Positions 23,854 through 32,491 of a DNA stretch of 36,183 nucleotides are shown piece after piece. Source of the stretch: Streptomyces tailanensis (GTDB lineage Bacteria; Actinomycetota; Actinomycetes; Streptomycetales; Streptomycetaceae); NCBI RefSeq assembly GCF_008386495.1, contig NZ_VTHJ01000014.1, forward strand, positions 163,923-200,105. The letters are read 5' to 3'. The first letter of the stretch is position 1. Every line of letters starts with the position of its first letter. Below the pieces are notes generated by a model. The model saw nothing but the letters and a program-made list of their open reading frames with translations. It made no database searches and had not been told where the DNA came from. A program made the position numbers and the translations under genes.

Positions 23854-23969
23854 GCCTCCATTGTGCCGGAGGCCACACAACGGGACGAGCTGGGGAATTA
23901 TCATGCGGCGGCGTGCGCCAAATACGCCGTGCGCAGCGACAATTGGTGTTGACCTGTTAGGAGCGGTAC

Positions 23970-24365
23970 GTGCTCGAACTCACCATGGCCTCGGTGTCCG
24001 AGGCGGACGCCGGGGCGACGGCCGGAATGCAGATGGCCGACGCGCCCAGCGAGCCGGGCGCCATGCTCAGGGTGGGCCGGGACCGGGCGGTGTGCCGTCT
24101 CGCGACGCCGGACGACTGGCTGTTCGTGTCCCGCGTTCACCTGGAGTTCCTGTGCGGCCCCGACGGCACGTGGCAGGTGACCTGGCTGCACGGCACCCAC
24201 GCCGACCCCTCCTCCGAGGTCCGGCTGGCCCTCCTCGGCCACCCGCCCCAGCCCCTCCCGTACGGCGGTACGGCGAAGGTCCCGGCGGGCGGCTCCGGCG
24301 AGCTCGTCATCCTCGACCGCACGGCCCCGCGCAGCGTCAACGTGGGTTTCTACCACGAGCCCTGA
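23970..24365 (+). CDS. FHA-domain protein
   Basis: 131 aa starting at GTG 23970, with TAGGAG six bases upstream. Residues ~32-110 form a compact forkhead-associated fold. GRD in MLRVGRDRAVCRL (Arg37) and SRVH in LFVSRVHLEF (Ser54, His57) are the phosphothreonine-contact motifs. The last strand region is GSGELVILD. FHA domains bind phosphothreonine peptides, in actinobacteria usually targets of Ser/Thr kinases. No kinase or phosphatase gene lies in the window, so its partner is elsewhere. It is divergent from DUF1992 with 116 bp between. Confidence 0.85.
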   Translation: MLELTMASVSEADAGATAGMQMADAPSEPGAMLRVGRDRAVCRLATPDDWLFVSRVHLEFLCGPDGTWQVTWLHGTHADPSSEVRLALLGHPPQPLPYGGTAKVPAGGSGELVILDRTAPRSVNVGFYHEP

Positions 24366-24388
24366 GCAGCAGAAGCCCCGCCAGGACC

Positions 24389-25060
24389 TCAGTTCAGCAC
24401 CCGGGCCAGTGCGAAGCCGTCGTAGCCCTTGCTGCCCACCGTCTGGATCGCCGTGCCGGTCAACCTGGGGTGCGCGGCGATGAGTTCGATGGCGGCCCGA
24501 GTGCCCTGGACGTCCGGCTCGGTGCTGTCGGCGTCGGCGACGCGGCCGCCCCGTACGACGTTGTCGACGATGATGACGCCGCCGGCGCGGGTGAGCCTCA
24601 CGGCCCACTCGACGTAGTGCGGATTGTTCGCCTTGTCGGCGTCGATGAAGACCAGGTCGAACGGCTCGGGGTTCTCGTCGGTCAGCTTGGGCAGCGACTC
24701 CAGGGCCGGGCCCACCCGTACGTCGACGAGCGCGTCCAGCCCGGCGCGCGCGATGTTGCGGCCCGCGACCTCGGCGTGCCGGGCGCTGTACTCCAGGGAG
24801 ATCAGCCGGCCGTCGGCGGGCAGGGCGCGGGCCAGCCAGATGGTGCTGTAGCCGCCGAGGGTGCCGATCTCCAGGATGCGGCGGGCACCCTGGATCTGGG
24901 CCAGGAGCTGGAGGAACTTGCCCTGGTTGGCGGTGACGTTGGCCTGCGGGAGCTCGGCGGCGTCGCTGTCGCGCAACGCGGCCTCCAGGGGTTCGTCGTT
25001 CGGGGAGAGGTGGGTGATGAAGTAGTCGTCGACGTCGTCCCAGGCCCGCGACTCACTCAT
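24389..25060 (-). CDS. SAM-dependent O-methyltransferase (methyltransferase_3/COMT-like)
   Basis: 223 aa. Class I methyltransferase of the catechol/caffeoyl-CoA type. RRILEIGTLGGYSTIWLARAL (motif I, about 60-80) binds S-adenosylmethionine. ISLEYSARHAEVAGRNIARAG holds the acidic ribose-binding residue. FDLVFIDADKANNPHYVEWA and GGVIIVDNVVRGG supply the metal-binding Asp/Asn positions. Such enzymes methylate catechol-like hydroxyls with Mg2+. ATG 25060 has AGGAGG about ten bases upstream. A perfect operator-like palindrome at 25090-25112 lies just before it, but the regulator is not encoded nearby. The substrate is unknown; detoxification or tailoring of a phenolic is plausible. Confidence 0.92.
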   Translation of the reverse strand: MSESRAWDDVDDYFITHLSPNDEPLEAALRDSDAAELPQANVTANQGKFLQLLAQIQGARRILEIGTLGGYSTIWLARALPADGRLISLEYSARHAEVAGRNIARAGLDALVDVRVGPALESLPKLTDENPEPFDLVFIDADKANNPHYVEWAVRLTRAGGVIIVDNVVRGGRVADADSTEPDVQGTRAAIELIAAHPRLTGTAIQTVGSKGYDGFALARVLN

Positions 25061-25089
25061 GAAGCCATGCCTCCTGCGCTCTTCGTGTG

Positions 25090-25112
25090 GCTAGTTAGGT
25101 CAGCTAACTAGC
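25090..25112. promoter_or_regulatory. Perfect palindrome before the O-methyltransferase gene
   Basis: GCTAGTTAG-GTCAG-CTAACTAGC has 9-bp perfect arms in an AT-richer patch 30-52 bp upstream of the methyltransferase start. The TAGTTAG/CTAACTA form is typical of MarR-family operators. The cognate regulator is not adjacent. Confidence 0.75.
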
Positions 25113-25179
25113 TGCCCTAACGAATCCTAGGCGCAGCCCGGGGCCCGTGCCAGCGATTCCGCACGGGCCGCCGCTGGTT

Positions 25180-26442
25180 TCAGTCCTTCGGGCCGGACGC
25201 CTCGTCCGACCCCTGAGGGTGCCCGCCCTGCGGATACGCACCCTGCGGATACGCACCCGGCGGGTACCCATCCGGCGGGTACCCGCCCGGCGGCGGGTAT
25301 CCCCCCTGCGGAGCCTGCGCATACCCCACCGGCACCGGCGGCGGCTGCTTCCGCGCGTTCCGCCGGAGCACGATCGCGACGGCCACCCCCTTGATCACCA
25401 GTACGGCGAAGCCGATGCCGAAGGAGAACAGCCAGCCGGGGATTCCGCCCACGGTCCACATCTCGTCCACGTAGATGACCTCTCGGTAGGGTTCGTCGGT
25501 TTCCGTCTGCCGCAGGGTGTGATCGCCGGAGATCCGCGACGGCTGCGGGAAGTTCTGGTCGACGGCGGTGAGGTAGTCCGTGCCCGCGTCGGTGAGCGCG
25601 CCGAGCGTGCCGTACTGCACGCCGATGCGTCCGGCGAACCTCACCTCCGGGGCCTCCCCGCCGATCGTCGAGCTGGGCTCCATACGGTGCTCGGCGAGGA
25701 CGTACAGGCTGAGGGCCTGCGGTGTGGCAGCCAGCTGCGACAGGCGCATCGGGTACACCAGTTCGTCGCTGGCGAAGGTGAGGTGCAGTGGGTCGAGGGT
25801 GCCGCTGAGCGGGATGTCCGTGCCGGTGTCCTCCGGCGCCAGCTTGATCGCCACGTACTCCCACCCCTGCTCGACGTACGGCTGGAGCGCCGTGTCCAGA
25901 CGGTCGGAGAGCTCGAAGCCGTTCTCGTCGAGCCAGTCGCCGAGGGCGCCGGAGTCCGTGGCGGTCAGCCGGGCCACATCGAACGGACCGAGCCGCTCGC
26001 GGCCCACGACACCCACCGAACCCTCGCCCGGCGCGGCCCCCGCGCCGTCGCTCTCCATGATGTCGAACGGCCAGTCGCTCGACCGCGGCCAGAAGTACTC
26101 CCGCTTCCGGTACTCGGGAGCGGTCTCCTCGGCGAGCTGGTCGAAGAGGGCCGCGTCACCGAGCTCGACCGTCGCCCGGTTCGGCACCGGCATGACCCAG
26201 GCGGCCGTCCGGGTGTCGCCGGCGACCGTCAGCCGCATCACGATCTGTTCCTCGCGGCCGTCCCAGCGCACGATCGACGTCTCGCGGTTCACATACACGT
26301 TCCGCTGCGCGTCCGGCAGCATCGCGCCACACCCACAGGCGTACGCCGGTGCCACGAGCGACGCCAGCTGGAAACCCAGCAGTGCCAGGACGACCACCCA
26401 CAACCGCCGCCCACGCCCCCGTACAAGACCGTCGGTCCCCAT
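25180..26442 (-). CDS. DUF2330 membrane-anchored protein with Pro/Gly/Tyr tail
   Basis: 420 aa. A signal peptide (about 12-35, LWVVVLALLGFQLASLVAP) is followed by YACGCGAMLP, the Cys-rich start of DUF2330, and ETSIVRWDGREEQIVMRLTV, also characteristic. The bulk is extracytoplasmic beta-rich sequence. A C-terminal membrane helix (about 348-372, GWLFSFGIGFAVLVIKGVAVA) with RRNARK after it leaves a short cytoplasmic tail of GYPP-type repeats. The tail DNA is a 15-bp repeat array (about 25220-25315). The function is unknown; DUF2330 proteins are found at the envelope of many actinobacteria. ATG 26442 has AGGAGG about twelve bases upstream. Confidence 0.88.
   Translation of the reverse strand: MGTDGLVRGRGRRLWVVVLALLGFQLASLVAPAYACGCGAMLPDAQRNVYVNRETSIVRWDGREEQIVMRLTVAGDTRTAAWVMPVPNRATVELGDAALFDQLAEETAPEYRKREYFWPRSSDWPFDIMESDGAGAAPGEGSVGVVGRERLGPFDVARLTATDSGALGDWLDENGFELSDRLDTALQPYVEQGWEYVAIKLAPEDTGTDIPLSGTLDPLHLTFASDELVYPMRLSQLAATPQALSLYVLAEHRMEPSSTIGGEAPEVRFAGRIGVQYGTLGALTDAGTDYLTAVDQNFPQPSRISGDHTLRQTETDEPYREVIYVDEMWTVGGIPGWLFSFGIGFAVLVIKGVAVAIVLRRNARKQPPPVPVGYAQAPQGGYPPPGGYPPDGYPPGAYPQGAYPQGGHPQGSDEASGPKD
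25220..25315. repeat. 15-bp minisatellite coding for the GYPP tail
   Basis: Units of the type CGGATACGCACCCTG and CGGGTACCCGCCCGG repeat about five or six times inside the DUF2330 gene. They encode (G/A)YP(P/Q)G steps. Such arrays change length easily by slippage, in whole codons. Confidence 0.7.
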
Positions 26443-26733
26443 CCCCCGGTGCTCCTCCTACTGTGTAAACGCGTGCCGATGGCCATGCTCCCAGGTGTTT
26501 GTCCGTGCCCCGTCACAGCCGTACCAGTGATGTGCATCTGTGATCCGCGTCCGTGATCCGCGGCGAGCACTCCCGCCATGCCCCCCAGATGGCCGGCCAC
26601 GTACCGCGGACTATTGTCATCCGGACAAAACAGGGGCGACTCTCAGGTAAAGAGGGGGTTGCCCGCGTCTCACCAGCGGGGACAGTGCGAGCCTTCTGGA
26701 CGGGACATCGACGGGGTGGGAGGGCAACGGGGC
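26443..26733. other. Divergent promoter region, DUF2330 and GT87-PAP2
   Basis: About 290 bp between two divergent membrane-protein genes. It must contain both promoters. A short inverted repeat TTGTC-N5-GACAA at 26614-26628 is the only symmetrical motif I see. No gene is supported here. Confidence 0.4.
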
Positions 26734-28788
26734 GTGGCGAACGCGGAGCAGAGCAGACCGGGCGGTGCCGTGGGAACGGGCCTGGTGGCCGCACGACTGG
26801 GAGCGGTACGGGCGGTGCTGTGGCTGGTCGCCGGAGTCCTGGCCCTGCGGCAGCTCGCGGTCGTGCTGAACACGCCCAAGGGTGAGCGGCTGACGGATCT
26901 GGAGACCTGGGTCGGGCCCGAGGGCGTGCTGCACGTCCCGGGCTCGCTGTACGACTCGACGAAGTTCACCGGTACGCCCTTCAGCGGCCTCGTCCTCAAA
27001 CCTCTCAGCCGAATGGCTGAACAGGCCCTCGGCTGGGGCTGGACCTTCGGCACTCTCCTGCTGGTCGTCGCCCTGGGCCTGGTCGCCGCCCGCGCCCTGC
27101 CCCAGCCCGTCACCCGGCGCAGCACCCTGCTCGCGGCCCCCGTCGCGGTCACCCTGCTGATGCTGTCGCTGCCGGTGCGCAACACCCTCTACCTCGGCCA
27201 GACCAGCATCATCCCCGTCCTGCTGGTCCTCGCGGGCTGTTTCGCGGTCCGGGGCGAGCGCACCAGCGGGGTCCTCATAGGGCTCGCCGCCGCCCTCCAG
27301 CCGACCGTGCTGCTCTTCGTGCCGCTGCTGTGGTTCACCGGCCGCAAGCAGGCCGCCGCGTCCACCGGCGTCACGTTCGCCGGCGTCACCGCGCTCACCT
27401 GGGCCGCGATGCCGCACGACTCGTACACCTACTGGGTGCACCACCTCGCGGGCGTCGGCCTCGGCGGCCGGGCGGACGACCTCGCCAACCAGTCCCTGCA
27501 CGGCGCCCTGCTCCGACTCGGGCTGACCGGGCCCCTGGAGATCGTGCTCTTCTTCGCCCTCGCGGCCGCGGTCGCCGTGTTCGGCATACGGCGGGCCATC
27601 CACTACGCCCGCGACGGACAGCTGCTGCTCGCCGTCGCGATCACCGGCTGTGTCGTGGTCGCCGTCTCCCCGACGTCCTGGAAGCACCAGCTGCTGTGGG
27701 TGCTGCTCGCGGTCGTCGGCCGGGTCGGCACCAAGGCCTCCGGCCGGTACGTGTGGCCGGTCGCCGTCGTCCTGGTGATGACGCTGCCCGCGAAGATGAT
27801 GGTGCCGAACATGGGTGTCCTGCACCCGCTGCGCGACAACGTCGTCCTGCTGGCCGCCCTCGCCGCCGCCCTCGCCGTCCCGTTCCTCTCCCGCACCTCG
27901 GAGTACTACCGGACGCCGATCCCCACCGAGTACGCCCCGAAGGCCGAGACCCGCTTCAGCTGGGCCCCGCTGCTGCGCCGGGTCGCCACCCGCCCCAACC
28001 TGCTCCTCGAACTCCTCCTGATCCGCGTCACCTACGCCGCCTACCAGCGCACCCGTCTGGAAGCCACCGGCAGCCGGGCCGCCGCCGAGGAGCACGCGTC
28101 ACAGATCCTCGCCGCCGAGAAGGCCCTGTTCATCGACATCGAGCACTGGTTCAACCACGCGGTCGTCCAGGTCGACTGGCTGCGGGCCTTCTTCGACTTC
28201 TACTACACGTCGTTCCACTTCGTCGTCCCGCTCAGCGTCCTCGGCATCCTCTACTGGCGCCGCCCCGCCGACTACCGCTGGGCCCGCACCACCATCGGCT
28301 TCACCACGGTCCTCGCCCTCTTCGGCTTCTTCTTCTACCCCCTGGCCCCGCCGCGCCTGATGCCCGACCTCGGCATCATCGACACCATCCACGGCGTCCA
28401 GGACTTCTCCAAGCCGGACTACGGCAAGCTGACCGAACTCACCAACCAGTACGCCGCGATGCCGTCCCTCCACTTCGGCTGGTCCCTGTGGTGCGGGCTC
28501 ACGATCGCGCTGGTCGCGCCCAAGGTGTGGATGAAGGTACTGGGCTTGATGCACCCGACCTTCACGGTCGTGGCGATCGTGGCGACGGGCAACCACTGGA
28601 TCCTGGACGCGGTGGGAGGCGCGGCGGTGGTAGGGGGCGGCTTCGCGCTGACGTACATCCTGACAGGGCCAAGGACCACCGCGCCCCTTAAGGGGCGCGG
28701 GGCGGGACATGATGCGGCTCCGCCGCGGGGGCGCGAGCAACCACAACCAACCAGCACCCAGCAACCGGCAGCAGTCGAACGGCGCTGA
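26734..28788 (+). CDS. Fused GT87 mannosyltransferase-like and PAP2 phosphatase membrane protein
   Basis: 684 aa from GTG 26734 (ANAEQSRPGG follows; the open frame reaches 26578 but without similarity). Residues ~20-405 are a multi-helix domain like GT87 (polyprenol-phosphate-mannose-dependent transferases), with an early extracellular loop (LTDLETWVGPEGVLHVPGSLYDS) and YLGQTSIIPVLLVLAG. Residues ~430-640 are a PAP2 phosphatase: PLAPPRLMPD (~535), PSLHFGWS (~576) and GNHWILDAVGG (~617), with both catalytic His residues. This suggests transfer and dephosphorylation steps on lipid-linked sugars at the membrane (inference). The last ~40 residues (from ~645) are encoded by a dispersed repeat and look non-native. 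The stop is 7 bp from the convergent DUF4157 gene. Confidence 0.88.
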   Translation: MANAEQSRPGGAVGTGLVAARLGAVRAVLWLVAGVLALRQLAVVLNTPKGERLTDLETWVGPEGVLHVPGSLYDSTKFTGTPFSGLVLKPLSRMAEQALGWGWTFGTLLLVVALGLVAARALPQPVTRRSTLLAAPVAVTLLMLSLPVRNTLYLGQTSIIPVLLVLAGCFAVRGERTSGVLIGLAAALQPTVLLFVPLLWFTGRKQAAASTGVTFAGVTALTWAAMPHDSYTYWVHHLAGVGLGGRADDLANQSLHGALLRLGLTGPLEIVLFFALAAAVAVFGIRRAIHYARDGQLLLAVAITGCVVVAVSPTSWKHQLLWVLLAVVGRVGTKASGRYVWPVAVVLVMTLPAKMMVPNMGVLHPLRDNVVLLAALAAALAVPFLSRTSEYYRTPIPTEYAPKAETRFSWAPLLRRVATRPNLLLELLLIRVTYAAYQRTRLEATGSRAAAEEHASQILAAEKALFIDIEHWFNHAVVQVDWLRAFFDFYYTSFHFVVPLSVLGILYWRRPADYRWARTTIGFTTVLALFGFFFYPLAPPRLMPDLGIIDTIHGVQDFSKPDYGKLTELTNQYAAMPSLHFGWSLWCGLTIALVAPKVWMKVLGLMHPTFTVVAIVATGNHWILDAVGGAAVVGGGFALTYILTGPRTTAPLKGRGAGHDAAPPRGREQPQPTSTQQPAAVERR
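28671..28740 (+). repeat. Dispersed repeat, copy 2, inside the PAP2 coding end
   Basis: AAGGACC, hairpin GCGCCCC-TTA-AGGGGCGCGGGG, TGCGGCTCCGCCGCG and GGGCGCGA match copy 1 at 10500-10576, same orientation. Here the copy is read in frame as PLKGRGAGHDAAPPRGRE, part of the C-terminal tail. Its hairpin could also end transcription of the convergent gene. Confidence 0.75.
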
Positions 28789-28795
28789 CCTGAAG

Positions 28796-31060
28796 CTAAG
28801 CCCCTTCAGGGGAGAGGTCGTGGGCGAAGCCCGGCGCGTAGAGGTTCCGCGCGCGGAGGGCGTCCCCCGTGCCGTACTGGGTGCACAGGTCCCGGAACTG
28901 CCGCGTCGCGGCCGCCCGCGCGTCGGCCGACGACGCCTCGGCGGCGGTCAGATCCGTCCTCGCCGTCTTCGCGCGGTTCGCAGCCGCTGTCATGCGGGTT
29001 TCCTTGCCGCTCGTTTCCGCGTTCCTGACCTCCTTGACCGCCTTGTCGTGCGCCTTCGTGGCCTCGGCCAGCTTGGCAGCCGCGGCGGCCAGTTTCCTGG
29101 CCGTTCCCTTGACCTCGCCGATCAATTCAGGGGCGAGTCCCTTGGCGCTGTCCCCGCTGGTCAGGTAGGCGTCGATGTTCGCGAGGTCCTCATCGGCGAA
29201 GCCCTTGCGCAGCGAGCCGCCACGAGGGTCCCCGGACGTCTTCTTGAGGTGTGCGTAGTCTTCCTTCTCCTGCTTCTCCGGGTTGTGCCAGTCGGCATGC
29301 TTCTGCGCGCCCGTCTGGTCCTTCTCCGGGAGTGACTTCTGGTACCTGCCGGAGCGGGTCGGCGGCTCTCCGACCGGGAGGCGTTCGTACCCCGGTGCCT
29401 GTCCGCGGGCGCTCGTCTCGGTGGTGCCGTCGGCCGCGTGCCACGCCTCCATGCGGCTGCCGCCGATGCTGTTCGGCTCCTCCATGTACCTGACGTTGAA
29501 GCCCAGCAGGGCCATCGCCTCCAGGTTCCCGCTGCGGAAGCCCAGATGGCGGGCGGTTCCGGCGCGGTTCAGGTAGTCGAACACCAGGAACTGGCCGGTG
29601 CGTGTGTCCCCGCCCCACTCCTTGACGGTCGAGTCCTGCCAGAAGGCGGTGAGGTCGACCACCTTGGACTTGAAGTCCGGCACCTTCACATCCTGACCGG
29701 CCCCCGTCCGCTCCTCGTTGTTGTAGCCGGCCGCGATCGACCCGTATTTTCCCGTCGGCCGCGACTTGGGCGCGGGGTCACCCACGATCAGCACCAGGTC
29801 CACGCTGTTGAGGCCCGCGATGATCTGAGCCATGCCGACGTAGCTGGAATCGTGCTCGATGTGGACCTCGTTGTTCTTGCCGCTGAACCTGGACCAGAGG
29901 ATGGCGACCGTCTTTCCCTCGGCGTCCACCCCCTTGCCCTTCAGCCAATCCTTGACCTTGGTGTCCTTCGTGTGCCCGGCCGCGCCGTCCTCCTCCAGCC
30001 CCCAGCCGGCTCGGACTTTCTTCCGCATGTCGTCGCTGAACTCTTGGGCGACGGTCTGTGTCGCGCCACCGACAGCGATGAGCTTCTTGTCGACGTCCTT
30101 CGGCCCCGCCTGGGGGAAATCCGCCATGTACTGTGCCGCAGCCGCCTTCTTCACGGTCGTCCCCGAGGCTGGGACCAGGCGCACCCGGCTGTCGTCGATT
30201 CCGGATTCGTAGTAGAACTGCGCGATCTTCTGGGCTGCCTGCTCCTCCTTCTCCGTGAAGGTGATGTAGACGCGCCTCGTCACGTCCTGCATGAGCATCG
30301 CGGCGATCGCGAACTGGTCTCCGGAGGCGTAGCCCGGCTGGAAGACCGCCAAAGGAAACGCCGACGTGGCGGCCTCCGTACGCTGGACAGCCGCCGGCCG
30401 GGAGCCGCCGGGTGCCTCGGCGTGCTCGGCGTGCCGGTCCGCCGACTGCCGCTGCACCGCCGCCGGCGCCGGATCGCGCAGCGCCCTCGTGGCGTTGGCC
30501 TCGGCCTCCCGCTCGAACCGGTCCGAAGGATCGGAGATCCGCAGCCCCGACCCGTTGTCGGTGCCGGCGACAGGCCCCTGGCGCTGTTGGATGACATGGG
30601 TCAACTCGTGGGCGAGGGTGTGCCGGTCAGCTCCGCCGTCGCCGATGACGACATGGCTTCCGGAGGTGTAGGCGCGAGCCCCCACCGCCGCCGCCGAGGC
30701 CCTCGCCGCACCGTCGTCGTGAACGCGGACGTCGGAGAAGTCGGCGCCGAGGCGTGCCTCCATGTCGGTACGGGTGGCGTCGTCGAGCGGCCGGCCGCCG
30801 CCGCGGAGGACGTCATGGACGGCGGACCGCTGCACCTGGGCCTCCGCCACCTCGTGGCCGCAGCCGGCACCGTGCTCGTGCCGCTCCCGCGCCCCGGGGT
30901 GGCCCGCCTCGCGGAGCAGTTGTACGACGGCCGCGTTCCCGGCGCTGCCCTGCAGGGCGAGGATCCGCTGGAGCGGCGTGCTGCCGCCGCCGGCCCGAGG
31001 GCGGGCCGGTGTCCGTCCGGTGTCGGTGCCGGACTTGCGGGCGTTGTCCTGAGCGCGCAC
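28796..31060 (-). CDS. DUF4157 (HExxH) protein, injection-system-linked type
   Basis: 754 aa from GTG 31060, with GGAAGAGG just upstream (RAQDNARKSG follows, a usual opening). The frame extends to 31894, but that part shadows the P450 gene. Residues ~25-50 hold LQRILALQGSAGNAAVVQLL. The DUF4157 domain (about 88-162) has ADFSDVRVHDD and HTLAHELTHVIQQ, a zinc-peptidase-like HExxH (His151, Glu152, His155). The middle, about 235-520, looks like an alpha/beta fold I cannot name (VAILWSRFSGKNNEVHIEHD, LVLIVGDPAP, LGFRSGNLEAMALLGFNVRY). The end, about 655-740, is an Ala/Lys/Glu coiled coil. DUF4157 proteins are often associated with extracellular contractile injection systems as cargo or processing factors; no such locus is in the window. 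No signal peptide is present. Confidence 0.85.
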   Translation of the reverse strand: MRAQDNARKSGTDTGRTPARPRAGGGSTPLQRILALQGSAGNAAVVQLLREAGHPGARERHEHGAGCGHEVAEAQVQRSAVHDVLRGGGRPLDDATRTDMEARLGADFSDVRVHDDGAARASAAAVGARAYTSGSHVVIGDGGADRHTLAHELTHVIQQRQGPVAGTDNGSGLRISDPSDRFEREAEANATRALRDPAPAAVQRQSADRHAEHAEAPGGSRPAAVQRTEAATSAFPLAVFQPGYASGDQFAIAAMLMQDVTRRVYITFTEKEEQAAQKIAQFYYESGIDDSRVRLVPASGTTVKKAAAAQYMADFPQAGPKDVDKKLIAVGGATQTVAQEFSDDMRKKVRAGWGLEEDGAAGHTKDTKVKDWLKGKGVDAEGKTVAILWSRFSGKNNEVHIEHDSSYVGMAQIIAGLNSVDLVLIVGDPAPKSRPTGKYGSIAAGYNNEERTGAGQDVKVPDFKSKVVDLTAFWQDSTVKEWGGDTRTGQFLVFDYLNRAGTARHLGFRSGNLEAMALLGFNVRYMEEPNSIGGSRMEAWHAADGTTETSARGQAPGYERLPVGEPPTRSGRYQKSLPEKDQTGAQKHADWHNPEKQEKEDYAHLKKTSGDPRGGSLRKGFADEDLANIDAYLTSGDSAKGLAPELIGEVKGTARKLAAAAAKLAEATKAHDKAVKEVRNAETSGKETRMTAAANRAKTARTDLTAAEASSADARAAATRQFRDLCTQYGTGDALRARNLYAPGFAHDLSPEGA

Positions 31061-31194
31061 GGGGCCTCTTCCGGTGTGGGACGCGATCCTTCCTGCATAC
31101 GGGACAGACCGGTGGCGTGACCAGGGACTCGAGGGCAACGTCGGGCGACCGAACGGGCATGTGTGGTCCAGCGGTGCGGTGCGGTGAGGTGCCG

Positions 31195-32430
31195 TCAGGC
31201 GGTGGTCACCTGGAGGTGCTTCACCCCGTTGATCCAGGCGGAGCGCAGCCGGTTCGGTTCGCCGGCGAGCTTGAGCTCCGGCATCGCGTCGGCGACCGCG
31301 TTGAAGATCAGGTCGATCTCCAGGACGGCCAGGGACTTGCCGAGGCAGAAGTGCGGGCCTCCGCCGCCGAAGCCGAGGTGGGGGTTGGGGTCGCGGGTGA
31401 TGTCGAAGGTGTCGGGGTCGTCGAAGACCTCGGGGTCGTGGTTGGCGGAGGCGTAGAAGACGCCGACACGATCCCCCTTCTTGATCAGTTTGCCGCCGAG
31501 TTCGGTGTCCTGGGTGGCGGTGCGCTGGAAGGAGTTGACCGGGGTGGCCCAGCGGACGATCTCCTCGGCGGCCGTCGCCGGGCGCTCGCGCTTGTAGCGG
31601 TCCCACTGGTCGGGGTGGGTGAGGAAGGCGTGCATGCCGTGCGTGATGGCGTTGCGCGTGGTCTCGTTGCCCGCGACCGCCAGCATCAGCACGAAGAAGC
31701 CGAACTCGTCCGAGGCCAGGTTGCCCTCGTCCTCGGCGGCCACCAGCGTGCTGACGATGTCCTTCGCCGGGCACTGCTTGCGGTCGGCGGCCATGTTCAT
31801 GGCGTACGAGATGAGTTCCATGGCCGACTGCTGGCCGATCTCCTCGGTGATGGCGTACTCCGGGTCGTCGTACGAGATCATCCGGTTCGACCACTCGAAG
31901 ATCTTGATGCGGTCCTCCTGCGGGATGCCGATCAGCTCCGCTATGGCTTGCAGCGGCAGTTCGCAGGCGACCTGGGTGACGAAGTCGAACGGGCCCGACT
32001 GGGCGAGGGCCTGCTCGGCGATGTTCAGGGCGCGGTTGCGCAGGTTGTCCTCCAGGGCGCGGATGGCCCGCGGCGTGAACACGCGCTGCACGATCTGGCG
32101 GACCCGGGTGTGCTCCGGCGGATCCATGTTCAGCAGGATCAGCCGCTGCGCGTCGATGGCGTCACGCTCGATGTGCTCGTTGAACCGGATGATCGCCGTG
32201 TTCAGGTACGAGGAGAACAACTCCGGATGCGTGGACACGAACTTGACGTCCGCGTGCCGGGTGACGGCCCAGTAGCCCTCGTCCTCGAAGCCCGCGATGC
32301 CGGGCGCCTGCGGGACCCAGTGGACCGGTTCCGTACGGCGCAGTTCGGCGAACTCGGGGAGGGGCACGCGGTGGTGCAGCAGGTCGGGGTCGGTGAAGTC
32401 GAACCCGTCGGGCAGCGCTGGACAGGGCAT
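31195..32430 (-). CDS. Cytochrome P450 (CYP125/CYP142-like)
   Basis: 411 aa from ATG 32430, with AGGAG eight bases upstream; the frame runs to 32508 without similarity. All P450 landmarks are present: I-helix AVAGNETTRNAITHGM, the ExxR in AAEEIVRWATPVNSFQRTA, and the heme loop FGGGGPHFCLGKSLA with the axial Cys. The FDFTDPDLLHHRVPLPEFAELR opening and NMDPPEHTRVRQIV fit the actinobacterial CYP125/142 branch that oxidises the cholesterol side chain at C26/27. The divergent FadA5-like thiolase and KstR-like motifs support a sterol role, but the substrate is inferred. A redox partner is not nearby. Confidence 0.92.
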   Translation of the reverse strand: MPCPALPDGFDFTDPDLLHHRVPLPEFAELRRTEPVHWVPQAPGIAGFEDEGYWAVTRHADVKFVSTHPELFSSYLNTAIIRFNEHIERDAIDAQRLILLNMDPPEHTRVRQIVQRVFTPRAIRALEDNLRNRALNIAEQALAQSGPFDFVTQVACELPLQAIAELIGIPQEDRIKIFEWSNRMISYDDPEYAITEEIGQQSAMELISYAMNMAADRKQCPAKDIVSTLVAAEDEGNLASDEFGFFVLMLAVAGNETTRNAITHGMHAFLTHPDQWDRYKRERPATAAEEIVRWATPVNSFQRTATQDTELGGKLIKKGDRVGVFYASANHDPEVFDDPDTFDITRDPNPHLGFGGGGPHFCLGKSLAVLEIDLIFNAVADAMPELKLAGEPNRLRSAWINGVKHLQVTTA

Positions 32431-32477
32431 CGGCAACTCCTGACGGAGCATCAGCAATGGGGAATTGCGCCGACCGT

Positions 32478-32491
32478 AGTAACGGGTTCTA
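32478..32491. promoter_or_regulatory. KstR-like operator A (P450 side)
   Basis: AGT-AAC-GG-GTT-CTA matches the KstR consensus TAG-AAC-NN-GTT-CTA in the AAC/GTT core and the whole right half. It lies 48 bp upstream of the P450 start. Confidence 0.55.

Noticed and set aside
25147..28095. Long shadow frames opposite DUF2330 (plus) and GT87-PAP2 (minus, from 26617)
   Set aside because: The real genes have signal peptides, membrane helices and PAP2 motifs; the shadows are charged low-complexity sequence.
29438..31120. 560-codon plus-strand open frame
   Set aside because: Antisense to the DUF4157 gene, which has HELTH and normal codon bias. The plus frame has no motif.
31061..31894. N-terminal 278 codons of the long minus frame ahead of DUF4157
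   Set aside because: They overlap the P450 gene in another frame and give an Arg/Pro-rich nonsense sequence. GTG 31060 has a good ribosome site.
28796..32430. P450 and DUF4157 as a functional pair
   Set aside because: They lie on the same strand 134 bp apart, but DUF4157 has its own ribosome site and no shared pathway is known. The P450 fits the divergent thiolase better.
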